A program made the position numbers and the translations under genes. This document shows, piece by piece, positions 1-7,196 of a DNA stretch of 64,000 nt (position 1 is the stretch's first letter; each line of letters opens with the position of its first letter). Under the pieces are notes generated by a model. That model did not search any database and had not been told where the DNA came from. It worked only from the letters and a program-made list of their open reading frames with translations. Source of the DNA: Bilifractor sp002394235 (GTDB lineage Bacteria > Bacillota > Clostridia > Lachnospirales > Lachnospiraceae); NCBI RefSeq assembly GCF_052118845.1, contig NZ_JBQKGJ010000021.1, positions 1-64,000 of the forward strand. The letters run 5' to 3'.

Positions 1-109
1 CCTTCAGATTCCGTCTCACGGCGGACACCCTAGCCTTCGGCTATATCCTTCCCACTACCGGGCGGATTCGGGACTTGAACCCGTTGGAAACGTGCGCCGC
101 TAGGCGCAC
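1..109 (-). mobile_element. 5' end of a group II intron (runs off the left edge)
   Basis: Read on the minus strand, the intron starts at 109 with GTGCGCC, the usual 5' boundary of bacterial group II introns. It continues through a domain I-like stretch (GGAAGGATATAGCCGAAGG and then GGTGTCC) also present at 22426-22559. The insertion point lies directly behind a terminator hairpin (116-150), which is the target preference of class C introns. Only domain I is inside the window, so the maturase and the 3' end cannot be seen. Confidence 0.72.
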
Positions 110-115
110 TGCCAA

Positions 116-150
116 AATCAATCGCTCATTTTGAATCCAGGCGATTGATT
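116..150 (-). terminator. Rho-independent terminator used as intron insertion target
   Basis: Perfect 10-bp arms AATCAATCGC/GCGATTGATT are followed on the minus strand by TTTTGGCA and then the intron start. The hairpin begins at the stop codon of the damaged XRE gene and would have terminated it. Confidence 0.75.
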
Positions 151-298
151 TACAATTTGCCGGCAAGCTCTGTCATCTGCGCGGACAGTTCAAGAAGGCT
201 TGCACGGACGGAATCCCTGCCAAGTTCGCGTCCCAGAAGCAGATAGTCGGTACTGACATGGAAGTAGAGTGCGATCTCACCAGAAGCTCCAGAGATGG
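150..298 (-). pseudogene. XRE-family regulator, C-terminal remnant (copy 1)
   Basis: The minus strand encodes the end of an XRE regulator (…YFHVSTDYLLLGREL… to …MTELAGKL). It matches the expected continuation of the truncated copy at 2064-2297. The start codon and about the first 48 codons are deleted: the upstream purine-rich ribosome binding region is joined directly to the codons for PSLELLV. One T is also missing in that junction region (CTTCTGGTGAG against CTTCTGGTTGAG), which shifts the frame. It is not expressible as a regulator. Confidence 0.7.
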
Positions 299-605
299 TT
301 TTTTCTTTCCGCCTGACGCGGAGAACGGAAGGATACACCTGCATGCAGTACGATTTGGAATCTTCAGAGTCTGACAAGGGCGCAAAAGGTAAGGGTACCG
401 ATACTGCTTTCCCTGAAAACGGAAAATCAGCAATATGTGTAGCCTCGCCCTTAATACATGTCAGGCTTTCAAACTGTTTTTTGATGTTCGAAAGCTCCGC
501 CGGCAGGAATAGAAATAGACCGCCGGCAGGGCTGGATCCTATTAAAATAGAATCCGATCCTGCCGGCGGCCTCTCATGTAATTTATCTGGTTAAACCAGC
601 CGATA
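299..605. repeat. Long direct repeat, copy 1 (XRE upstream region)
   Basis: About 300 bp match 2299-2613 with scattered differences and small indels. The repeat contains the upstream region of the XRE gene and a long hairpin at 519-571 with arms built on CCGCCGGCAGG. Together the two copies bracket the DUF4143 ATPase gene in direct orientation. Confidence 0.8.
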
Positions 606-711
606 GTTACAAATCGGTTCCTGAATATTTTGGCCTTATAGACGAAAAGATCAATTTGAGCATATTCCGGCATAAGGCAGTCTTTATGGCATGTGCCGAT
701 TATCTTATGAA

Positions 712-1983
712 TCAGAAGATCGTTTCATTGCCAAGCAGGAAATCCAGTACATTGATATGACGAATGCCGTTTTCATCCGTAAATGACGCCGGAATATCCC
801 GACGCATAACGATTTTCTCAAAGAAATCATTCGTCAGTCGCAGAGAGTCCAGTTCACTGGTTGTCTTTTCTGTATGAGACATTTCATAGGCGGATTGGAT
901 ATATACCTTTTTGTCTCCTTGATTGACAACAAAATCAATTTCCTTTTGCACCTTCTGATCTTTTCGCCTGTCGAGGACGACACCAACATCAACGGAATAT
1001 CCCTGTATAATCAGTTCATTGTACAGGATGTTTTCCATGATATGGCCCGGATCAAATTGCCGGAAATTAACTCGCGCATTACGGAGCCCGATATCTGTGT
1101 AATAATATTTGTTTGGATACTGAAAATATCGTTTTCCCTTGATATCCCAGCGCTTTGCTTCGCTGATCAGAAAGGCATTCTTCAGGTATTCCAGGTAACT
1201 TGAAACAGTTTTAGGGCTGATATTCGCTCTTTTTGTACTGTTCAGTGTGTTTGCAATATTGGTAGGATTTGTCAGAGAACTGACAGACGACGCAAGAAAG
1301 TCCAGGATATCAGAAAGTACATCAGGGCGTTCAATTCCCTCACGCTCAATGATATCCTTGATATATACCTCATTAAAAAGCTGTGCTAAATAGTCTTTTC
1401 GCTGTCGGTCTTCCTTCAGATTCAGAAGGTATGGCATCCCGCCATAAAGCATATAGCGGTCAAATGCATCTCTTTTATCTCCTCCTGCAGCGGCAAAGAA
1501 TTCCCGGAAAGAAAGAGGATATACATGGATCTGAGAAGAACGGCCGCGAAATTCTGTTACAATGTCGCTTGACAGCATCCGGGAATTGCTTCCTGTGACA
1601 TACACATCAAGATTTTTGTATCCCCGCAGTTCATTCAGCATATCATAGATTGTTACCTTTTCGCCGGGCAGATCCGGATCGGGAACGGAAACAGACAGTT
1701 GAATTTCATCGATAAAAAGATAGTACTGTTGTGCGCTGTTTTGTATCTTTGCCTCGACCATACTGCTGAGAGCAATCGGGCTGCGGAATTTTACATCTTT
1801 GCGTTTATCAAGTTCGATTGTGATGATGTTCTCCGCGCTCGTCCCCTGTGACAGCAGATAATCACGAAACAGTTCGAATAAAAGAACAGACTTTCCGCAC
1901 CGCCGTATCCCGGTAATCACTTTGATCTGGCCATCCCACATATAGGAAACAAGTTGGTGAAGATAAAGATCACGTTGTATCAT
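712..1983 (-). CDS. AAA_14/DUF4143 family ATPase
   Basis: This is a 423-aa ATPase of the AAA_14 plus DUF4143 family. A Walker A motif (TGIRRCGKSVLL) lies near residue 25 and a Walker B motif (YYLFIDEIQL) near residue 90. A sensor-like TGSNS follows, then the C-terminal DUF4143 half that ends in a nuclease-like fold in this family. The start is the ATG at 1983, six bases behind GGAGG; a GTG two codons upstream overlaps that ribosome binding site. It has its own consensus promoter (2039-2067) and a 5' leader with a long inverted repeat. Its cellular role is not known from sequence. Such ATPases are frequent in accessory islands, and here it sits between two damaged XRE copies. Confidence 0.85.
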   Translation of the reverse strand: MIQRDLYLHQLVSYMWDGQIKVITGIRRCGKSVLLFELFRDYLLSQGTSAENIITIELDKRKDVKFRSPIALSSMVEAKIQNSAQQYYLFIDEIQLSVSVPDPDLPGEKVTIYDMLNELRGYKNLDVYVTGSNSRMLSSDIVTEFRGRSSQIHVYPLSFREFFAAAGGDKRDAFDRYMLYGGMPYLLNLKEDRQRKDYLAQLFNEVYIKDIIEREGIERPDVLSDILDFLASSVSSLTNPTNIANTLNSTKRANISPKTVSSYLEYLKNAFLISEAKRWDIKGKRYFQYPNKYYYTDIGLRNARVNFRQFDPGHIMENILYNELIIQGYSVDVGVVLDRRKDQKVQKEIDFVVNQGDKKVYIQSAYEMSHTEKTTSELDSLRLTNDFFEKIVMRRDIPASFTDENGIRHINVLDFLLGNETIF

Positions 1984-1998
1984 CGGCACCTCCTGATA

Positions 1999-2093
1999 TT
2001 ACGCACTTGAGACGTAATCGTCTTAAGTGCGTAATAAAAGTATAACCCATTGAGTCCTGCGGTTCAACATAAAATTACGTATTTGGGACGTAA
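1999..2093. promoter_or_regulatory. TTACG-N9-CGTAA palindromes in the ATPase promoter region
   Basis: Two copies of TTACG-N9-CGTAA lie at 1999-2017 and 2075-2093, on both sides of the promoter of the DUF4143 ATPase. The first is part of a larger inverted repeat (1999-2034, 16-bp arms with one mismatch) that covers the predicted transcript start and leader. This layout fits repressor operators or an RNA hairpin in the leader. The binding protein is unknown. Confidence 0.5.
2039..2067 (-). promoter_or_regulatory. Sigma-A type promoter for the DUF4143 ATPase
   Basis: On the minus strand TTGAAC (-35, 2062-2067) and TATACT (-10, 2039-2044) are separated by exactly 17 bases. They lie about 55 bases upstream of the ATPase start. 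Confidence 0.65.
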
Positions 2094-2297
2094 GTGGCAT
2101 AAGATAGTAATCAAATATAACACCAGGGCGATCTCAACCAGAAGCTCCAGAGATGGTTTTCCCTGTCCGCGTTCCATATTTCCGAGATGCTCGATACTGA
2201 TATAGAGCTCCTCGGCGGCTTTCTCCTGCGTCATACCTTTCGCTTTGCGGAGAGTTTTCAGACGTCCTGCAAAATTGGCGGTTTCTAAACTATACAT
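2064..2297 (-). CDS. XRE-family DNA-binding protein, C-terminally truncated (copy 2)
   Basis: It encodes 77 aa from the ATG at 2297, behind AAAGGAAA. Residues 6-60 form a Cro/C1-type helix-turn-helix (RLKTLRKAKGMTQEKAAEEL, then a recognition helix and the ERGQGKPSLELL segment). After LLVEIAL the sequence departs from the family; the expected continuation is found instead in the remnant at 150-298. The short hydrophobic tail is therefore probably fortuitous, made by rearrangement next to the ATPase promoter. It may still bind DNA, but it lacks the usual C-terminal part. Confidence 0.6.
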   Translation of the reverse strand: MYSLETANFAGRLKTLRKAKGMTQEKAAEELYISIEHLGNMERGQGKPSLELLVEIALVLYLITILCHLRPKYVILC

Positions 2298-2298
2298 A

Positions 2299-2613
2299 CT
2301 TTTTCCTTTCCGCCTGATGCGGGGAGCGGAAGGATACACCTGCATGCAGTACGGTCCGGAACCTTCAGAGCCTGACAAGGGCGCAAAAAGATAAGGGTAC
2401 CGATACTGCTTTTCCCTGAAAACGAGAAATCAGCAATATGTATATTCTCGCCCTTAATGCATGTCAGGCTTTCGATATGAGTTTTAATGTTCGAAAGCCC
2501 CGCCGGCAGGAACAGAAAAAGACCGCCGGCAGGGTTGGATCCTATAAAAATAGAATCCGGTCCTGTCGGCGGCCTCTCATGTAATGTATCTGGTTAAACC
2601 AGCCGATATCCGT
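2299..2613. repeat. Long direct repeat, copy 2 (XRE upstream region)
   Basis: This is the partner of 299-605, containing the same XRE leader and the same GC-rich hairpin (2522-2572). The 110 bp between its end and the zinc-ribbon gene show no convincing gene. Confidence 0.8.
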
Positions 2614-2722
2614 GTATATGACCTGGAAATGGTCTTATATAGCCTGTTTCATCTCGGCCATTCCGTCGTTATACAAGTATTCGATTTGAATTTTTGAATT
2701 GAACTTATGTCAGATCTGTGCT

Positions 2723-2932
2723 TTACCTTGCTACTGGCGACAGCCCCTTTGGAGCGTATACCTCAATCGTGCCGTGGCGTCTGCCCTTCGGTATTCGAAT
2801 ACTTACGGTTCTGCATCTGCTGCAGGCTGCCTTAAATTCGCCCTTTCCGTTCTGATAAGCTGTGATACGCTGACCACAATTCGGGCAGTACCAGGAGAGC
2901 GCGCGCCATGAAAAATCTCCAGTCTCTGTCAT
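2723..2932 (-). CDS. Small zinc-ribbon protein
   Basis: It encodes 69 aa from the ATG at 2932, six bases behind GGAGAGG (a longer form would start at 2947). Two CxxC pairs (CPNCG and CSRC) make a zinc ribbon, followed by a basic segment (RIPKGRRHG). It is the third gene of an apparent lexA-zinc ribbon-zinc ribbon operon, 21 bp behind its neighbour. No function is known; a nucleic-acid or zinc-sensing accessory role is inference. Confidence 0.6.
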   Translation of the reverse strand: MTETGDFSWRALSWYCPNCGQRITAYQNGKGEFKAACSRCRTVSIRIPKGRRHGTIEVYAPKGLSPVAR

Positions 2933-2953
2933 CTGTGACCTCTCCATTCGTAC

Positions 2954-3142
2954 TCAACAATATTTCAAATGTGCTTCCAGCTTTTTGACGGTGTAAACCA
3001 TGGACAACTGGTTCTCACCTGCAAGCCTTATTCTGGTCGCGTTGCCGCACTGGTCACACTCCATCCAGCCCTCCGTTTCCTCCAGAAAAAGTCCGCGATT
3101 GATTTTGCCGCAAATGGGACATTTCACGTCATATGTTCTCAA
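2954..3142 (-). CDS. Small zinc-ribbon protein
   Basis: It encodes 62 aa if it starts at the TTG at 3142, nine bases behind a strong GAGAGGGGG site; an in-frame ATG at 3190 overlaps lexA and has no good ribosome binding site. Two CxxC pairs (CPICG and CDQCG) indicate a zinc ribbon. It follows the LexA-like gene by about 25 bp and is probably cotranscribed with it. The function is unknown. Confidence 0.6.
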   Translation of the reverse strand: MRTYDVKCPICGKINRGLFLEETEGWMECDQCGNATRIRLAGENQLSMVYTVKKLEAHLKYC

Positions 3143-3167
3143 TTCCAGACACCCCCTCTCAACGGGT

Positions 3168-3767
3168 TCACCCAAGTGCTTTGATGACATGCTTTGCGAC
3201 GCCCTGGACTACCAGCTCCCGAACCCGGATTTCTTTGTCCGGATATCGCTCCTTATTGCAATATCGCAGAATTACTTCCCCGGTTTCTTCATCCACACCT
3301 GCATAAAGCTTCAGCGTATTCAGCTGGTGCTCGTCCAGCGCAACCACAATGTCACCAACATTAGCGGAACTCTGTTTTCTGATAACGACCATATCTCCAT
3401 TGTCGATGCCCGCGTCTGTCATGGAATCTCCATCCGCCTTCAGGATGTAGAAGTCACCATGCCCGAAAAGGGAAACAGGCAGGCTGACATACTCTACAAT
3501 ATTCTCCTCCTCGGTTTCCGGTTCACCACAGGGGATTGCACCGACCACCGGGGCAGAGAAGCTGCCGGTAGAGAACTTGCTGATCAGCTTTGTTACGATG
3601 GTTCGAGAGGATCCGTCGTATTCAAGCATTCCGCGTTCATCCATGGCCACCAAGTAGCGATAAGCGGTGGCTTTTGACACACCGACGCCCAGTGCAACTT
3701 CATTTACGGACGGTGTGGTGTGTCTTTCGCAGTAATATTGATCGATATAGGCACTGATCTGGTCCAT
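3168..3767 (-). CDS. lexA: LexA-like repressor (S24 autopeptidase)
   Basis: It is about 199 aa long. An N-terminal winged helix (SVNEVALGVGVSKATAYRYL, residues 20-40) is followed by an S24 peptidase domain with a Cys-Gly cleavage site (VGAIPCGEP, near residue 76), the catalytic Ser in GDSMTDAGI (near 115) and the catalytic Lys in LNTLKLY (near 152). Cleavage on RecA activation is the known behaviour of the family. No GAACNNNNGTTC box was seen upstream; instead there are two direct repeats at 3796-3823. It may be the chromosomal LexA or an island-specific homologue. The exact start is uncertain because the reading frame stays open upstream. Confidence 0.82.
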   Translation of the reverse strand: MDQISAYIDQYYCERHTTPSVNEVALGVGVSKATAYRYLVAMDERGMLEYDGSSRTIVTKLISKFSTGSFSAPVVGAIPCGEPETEEENIVEYVSLPVSLFGHGDFYILKADGDSMTDAGIDNGDMVVIRKQSSANVGDIVVALDEHQLNTLKLYAGVDEETGEVILRYCNKERYPDKEIRVRELVVQGVAKHVIKALG

Positions 3768-3795
3768 CAGTTCCAGTCTCTTGGTGCATAACTGT

Positions 3796-3823
3796 CAGTG
3801 TAGTGAGTTTGCCAGTGCAGTGA
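3796..3823. promoter_or_regulatory. Direct repeats upstream of the LexA-like gene
   Basis: CAGTGTAGTGA and CAGTGCAGTGA are spaced six bases apart (period 17) and lie 29 bp upstream of the start. They could be an autoregulatory operator that differs from the usual Firmicute LexA box. Confidence 0.35.
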
Positions 3824-3900
3824 AAAAATATGTATTGACTAATCTTGCCAAATGAATTAGATTTAGGTTGTTCATCGAATGTAATACGCTGTGTCGAAAA

Positions 3901-3980
3901 GGTGTCTGCATGCAGATGCTAATTTGACAAGGTGTATCGATTCTAAAGGGTCTTCTGATCGGTGTCTGTTTACAGATGCT
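3901..3980. repeat. Short repeats behind the SIR2 gene
   Basis: The 20-mers at 3901-3920 and 3961-3980 differ at three positions and lie exactly 60 bp apart. The intermediate position 3931 also begins with GGTGT, giving a 30-bp rhythm. Each 20-mer is an inverted repeat (for example TCTGCATGCAGA). The second abuts the SIR2 stop codon. They may act as a termination or processing signal for the SIR2 transcript. Confidence 0.4.
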
Positions 3981-5555
3981 TTAATCAGACGGCTCTTTTT
4001 TCTTTCCCCATTTCAAATAATCGTAAATCATGATCAGTCTCCTGATATTTGTTTTCACTGCAGGCGTTTCTTCTTGCAGGATATTCTTGTTTTTGCTAAA
4101 TAATTCTCGTAATACAGCTTCCAGTTCACCAACATCGATTTGATCCTCTGTCAAATATGCAATCAATCTCGTCCTCTTTTCCAGAGACTCGTCTTTTTTG
4201 TTCCAAATTTCAAGTACAGAATGAAAGTCTTTTGCCGTATGACGTTGATTCTTAATTGTCTTGGAGATGATCTCTTCAAATGTGAACGTGTCCGCTATCT
4301 GCTCAGCCAGTGGATGTTTCTCCTTTGCATTCTGCAATAGTTTATTAACCGGCAATTTATTGGAATTCTGTTTCAATAGTTTTGGAAAGGCATAATGTAA
4401 TAGCTCATCTGAACTAAAATTTAAATCACCAAGCACGATATTTCGGTACCATTCGCTTCCGTCTAGTCCACTTAAGCCCTTTAAACCCAGTGCTGATGCC
4501 CGACCAATAGCTAACACAAAATCTTCATCATCTACTCGTGCATCATCAATAGATGCAACTCGCATCGTTGCTGTCGGATTACTTGTAATGACATAACGAT
4601 ATAATTCCTGCTTAAAATGACGTAACAACCGAACAGGAATTTTTGTTTTTTTGTTTTCCAATGCGCGGAACAACAAAGAGAAATCGCTAAGTCCCACTTT
4701 TTTCATCATCAATGGCTTATCGTTAACCATCACTGTATATGGCGATATTTCTACGCCGTCGCCATGATCTTGCAGATATTCTACAAAAATAAATCTATCA
4801 GAAAGTTTGCGGACTTGCTCGTCATCCAGGCAGTCAACAATAGATCGTATAATCATTTGAATATTGCTGTCGCTAATTGAATAGCCCATGAAAATAATAG
4901 GGTATTCTACAAATATAGTCATCAGCTTAGCAGCAAGATATTTTTCTTGCTTTTCGAAATTCTGATAGTCCCTTTCGTTTATCACTATACTGTCAGGATT
5001 CTCTACTGAACCGTGTATTTTATATATTTCAGCAATGCCCTGTAACGATGAGAATATCAGCTGATTCTGACCCACGTAAGTTTTATATCCTTCACAGTGA
5101 TCTTCTAAAAATGTATCATAATTAGTCGTAATAATGCCTGATATACTCTTTGTAGAAATTCTTTGCAGTAACGCTATTTCTTCTTGATATTGTGATTGAA
5201 GTGCAAAAGAATGTTTGATGTACCAGGCTACTTCTGCCTTAAATGGCGAAACCCCTTGTTTTACTTGTTCCATTTCGTTTTTATCAAGATGCCGCTTCGA
5301 TGGGTTAGTAAACCATGCTTCATTAAAGTCTCTTTCTATTAGAGTGGCTATCCTGGGCATACGCATTGCTGGGGCAGCATCGGCTGATTTATCAGCATAA
5401 AATTGATATGCAAGCTCATCCCCTTTTATTTCTGTTGCAAAGTGCGCAAGCAGACTTTTCCAATCCGGTAATCCTAAATATCTTCTGGAAATTCCGGATC
5501 CAATAAAAAGAAATGGAGTTGTATTAAAACATTCCACAATATCTGTCAATGTCAT
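3981..5555 (-). CDS. SIR2-family protein, candidate NAD-consuming antiviral effector
   Basis: It encodes 524 aa from the ATG at 5555, behind GAGGGG; the frame remains open further upstream but only through the neighbouring WYL gene. The N-terminal half is a SIR2 fold: the GSG nucleotide loop (FLFIGSGISRR, residues 16-24), TTNYD near 147, KIHGS near 181 and GYSISD near 223. The remaining ~260 residues are mostly helical and not recognised. Bacterial SIR2 proteins in defence islands (Thoeris, DSR, SIR2-HerA and similar) deplete NAD+ on phage sensing; that role here is inferred. It is 88 bp behind the WYL regulator, so the two probably form an operon. Confidence 0.8.
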   Translation of the reverse strand: MTLTDIVECFNTTPFLFIGSGISRRYLGLPDWKSLLAHFATEIKGDELAYQFYADKSADAAPAMRMPRIATLIERDFNEAWFTNPSKRHLDKNEMEQVKQGVSPFKAEVAWYIKHSFALQSQYQEEIALLQRISTKSISGIITTNYDTFLEDHCEGYKTYVGQNQLIFSSLQGIAEIYKIHGSVENPDSIVINERDYQNFEKQEKYLAAKLMTIFVEYPIIFMGYSISDSNIQMIIRSIVDCLDDEQVRKLSDRFIFVEYLQDHGDGVEISPYTVMVNDKPLMMKKVGLSDFSLLFRALENKKTKIPVRLLRHFKQELYRYVITSNPTATMRVASIDDARVDDEDFVLAIGRASALGLKGLSGLDGSEWYRNIVLGDLNFSSDELLHYAFPKLLKQNSNKLPVNKLLQNAKEKHPLAEQIADTFTFEEIISKTIKNQRHTAKDFHSVLEIWNKKDESLEKRTRLIAYLTEDQIDVGELEAVLRELFSKNKNILQEETPAVKTNIRRLIMIYDYLKWGKKKEPSD

Positions 5556-5643
5556 GTGCTTTATCCCCTCAATTCTAAATTTATCGATCTTCAAAATATA
5601 ACTTTTCAAAACAAGTTTTGTATTGCTATCCGTGCCTACATCC

Positions 5644-6633
5644 CTACAAGACTCCATTTTCCTTTGCCGCAGACAGGATTTGCTCCCGATACTCCTCAAC
5701 CGTTTCTTCCGGGCCTTCAATCCGGATGCTTCCGGTAAATCCGAAGACCCAGCGGTAAAAGGTCGTGCTCGTGCAGACGCGGACTTTTGCCCGGAAATGC
5801 TCTTCATCTACAGGTTCGGACCAGAAGCGCTGGCCGAAGTTGTCAATCAGATACTTCATGGCGGAGACATGGCAGAAAAGGCTGACTTCCTTCGGCTCGT
5901 CCGTATCATACATACGAAAAACCGCCTTGTGATATTCCTCCGGATTATAGTTGTCCGGCGGTGCCACAGCGATTTCATGCAAAATCGCTGGCTGCCCCTT
6001 GATCCGGTCCAGCCGGAATGTCCGCATCGCCTGCCTCTCATCGCAGAATCCGCGGACATAGTAGTAATCGCCGTCCCAGGTCAGCTCATAAGGACTGATA
6101 GTGTACGGCTTTCCGTCATTCGTAACATAGCGCTTCTTGTTCACATCAAAATCCGTGTAATAAAACCGGATCCTGCGATGTAGATCGACGGCATTGTTGA
6201 TCGCATCGACGCTGTAGTAGCCGGAATGATTGCTGCTCTTATAGCGGTCCGTGACGGAAATATGCCGCCGGAGCCGCTGGGCATTTTCCACAGTCGTCAG
6301 CGTCAGCAGCTTCGCAATCAGGTTACTGGAAATATTCGGCGTTATGAACCTGGCAGAAGAAAGGGCATCAATCAGGATCTTCAGCTCGCTCACTTCAAAT
6401 GGCCGACCGTTGTAATAATATTTGTTCTGCGTTGACTCTATATAATCAATATGCAGATCCGATTCCCGGAGAATCGCCAGATCATTACTGATCGTATTCC
6501 GGGAAACCTTCAAATCATAATCATCCTTGAGCATCTTTGTCAGCTCGGCCGTAGACTGCGGATGATCCGGATCTGTATGCTCAAGAAGATATTGATATAA
6601 GTATAAAAGTCGGATTTTTGTACCATATTCCAT
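5644..6633 (-). CDS. WYL-domain transcriptional regulator
   Basis: It encodes 329 aa with a clear start behind AAGGAG. An N-terminal HTH_11-type winged helix (TAELTKMLKDDYDLKVSRNTISNDLAIL, residues 28-55) is followed by a WYL domain (residues 150-240, including the YELTWDGDYYYVRGF strand-turn-strand) and a C-terminal WCX-like extension. WYL proteins are ligand-responsive regulators common beside phage-defence genes (BrxR, CapW). Here it precedes the SIR2 gene and has a 31-bp palindrome just upstream, so an autoregulated defence module is plausible. Confidence 0.87.
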   Translation of the reverse strand: MEYGTKIRLLYLYQYLLEHTDPDHPQSTAELTKMLKDDYDLKVSRNTISNDLAILRESDLHIDYIESTQNKYYYNGRPFEVSELKILIDALSSARFITPNISSNLIAKLLTLTTVENAQRLRRHISVTDRYKSSNHSGYYSVDAINNAVDLHRRIRFYYTDFDVNKKRYVTNDGKPYTISPYELTWDGDYYYVRGFCDERQAMRTFRLDRIKGQPAILHEIAVAPPDNYNPEEYHKAVFRMYDTDEPKEVSLFCHVSAMKYLIDNFGQRFWSEPVDEEHFRAKVRVCTSTTFYRWVFGFTGSIRIEGPEETVEEYREQILSAAKENGVL

Positions 6634-6662
6634 GGTGCACTCCTTAATCTTACTATCGCCTT

Positions 6663-6693
6663 TTTAACCTGTCGGAAAATCCAACAGGTTAAA
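6663..6693. promoter_or_regulatory. 31-bp palindrome upstream of the WYL regulator
   Basis: The arms TTTAACCTGT/ACAGGTTAAA are perfect and there is additional internal GG/CC symmetry. The site ends 30 bp upstream of the WYL start codon. It lacks a T-tract in the transcribed direction, so an operator is more likely than a terminator. Confidence 0.5.
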
Positions 6694-6724
6694 CTCATTC
6701 TCTACAGAATACATCCAAAATTTT

Positions 6725-7005
6725 TCTCAATATCTGCATATTCTTATACTGCTTCTGGTTCGCATGCATGCACATAGAAAGATCGTTCTTGTGGATCATC
6801 AATTGTGAGTAGCTCTACATAATGGCTCCAGCTTTATTTGTGCGACAGTGTCGCACAGTTTGGATAAGTAAGCTACAGCTGCCGCATTCTGCTGATATCG
6901 CTGCGGCTGAATCCGGCAGCATATTGATTTGTAAGGTACCTGGCTAGCATTTTTAAAGTTTCTGAACCATATTCTGCATTTTCATGCCCTACCTGCTCAT
7001 GTTCA
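6725..7005 (-). pseudogene. Decayed DUF1016/YhcG-type nuclease gene
   Basis: In this 560-bp gap the minus strand encodes VEHEQVGHENAEYGS, a Leu/Arg-rich stretch ending SRSDISRMRQL, then a stop where a Tyr is expected, LTYPNCATLSHK, a second stop, and SWSHYVELLTIDDPQERS. This follows the N-terminal DUF1016 pattern (IVEFEQ…AEYG, MRQFYLTYP, LSWSHYVELL). Three in-frame stops and the loss of the C-terminal PD-(D/E)XK part show that the gene is dead. Confidence 0.68.
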
Positions 7006-7196
7006 ACGTTCGTTTTGTTCGTAATGTCGACATATCCTTAAGTTGGTCAGACATTGTCGGACCAATCTGGTCCTGTGAACATGTAAGGTAATATATTGGT
7101 GAAATGTATTCTGAAATATTCATCTCATTTTTCAATTCTTTGTGTTTCTTTCAGCATACATATATTGCAATAAGGTGGTTCTTCATTGATGAGCCC

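Noticed and set aside
600..711. Plus-strand open stretch (YKSVPEYFGLIDEKINLS…) as a gene remnant
   Set aside because: Only about 37 codons without start or recognisable family; it could be chance.
6839..6857. Perfect palindrome TGTGCGACA-G-TGTCGCACA as a possible operator
   Set aside because: It lies inside the former coding sequence of the DUF1016 pseudogene (codons for NCATLSHK), so the symmetry can be explained as coding sequence and it is far from the WYL start.
7044..7064. Near-palindrome TGGTCAGACA-T-TGTCGGACCA as an operator
   Set aside because: It is imperfect and lies close to the 5' end of the DUF1016 pseudogene; it could belong to that dead gene's own promoter region. Not enough to call a site.
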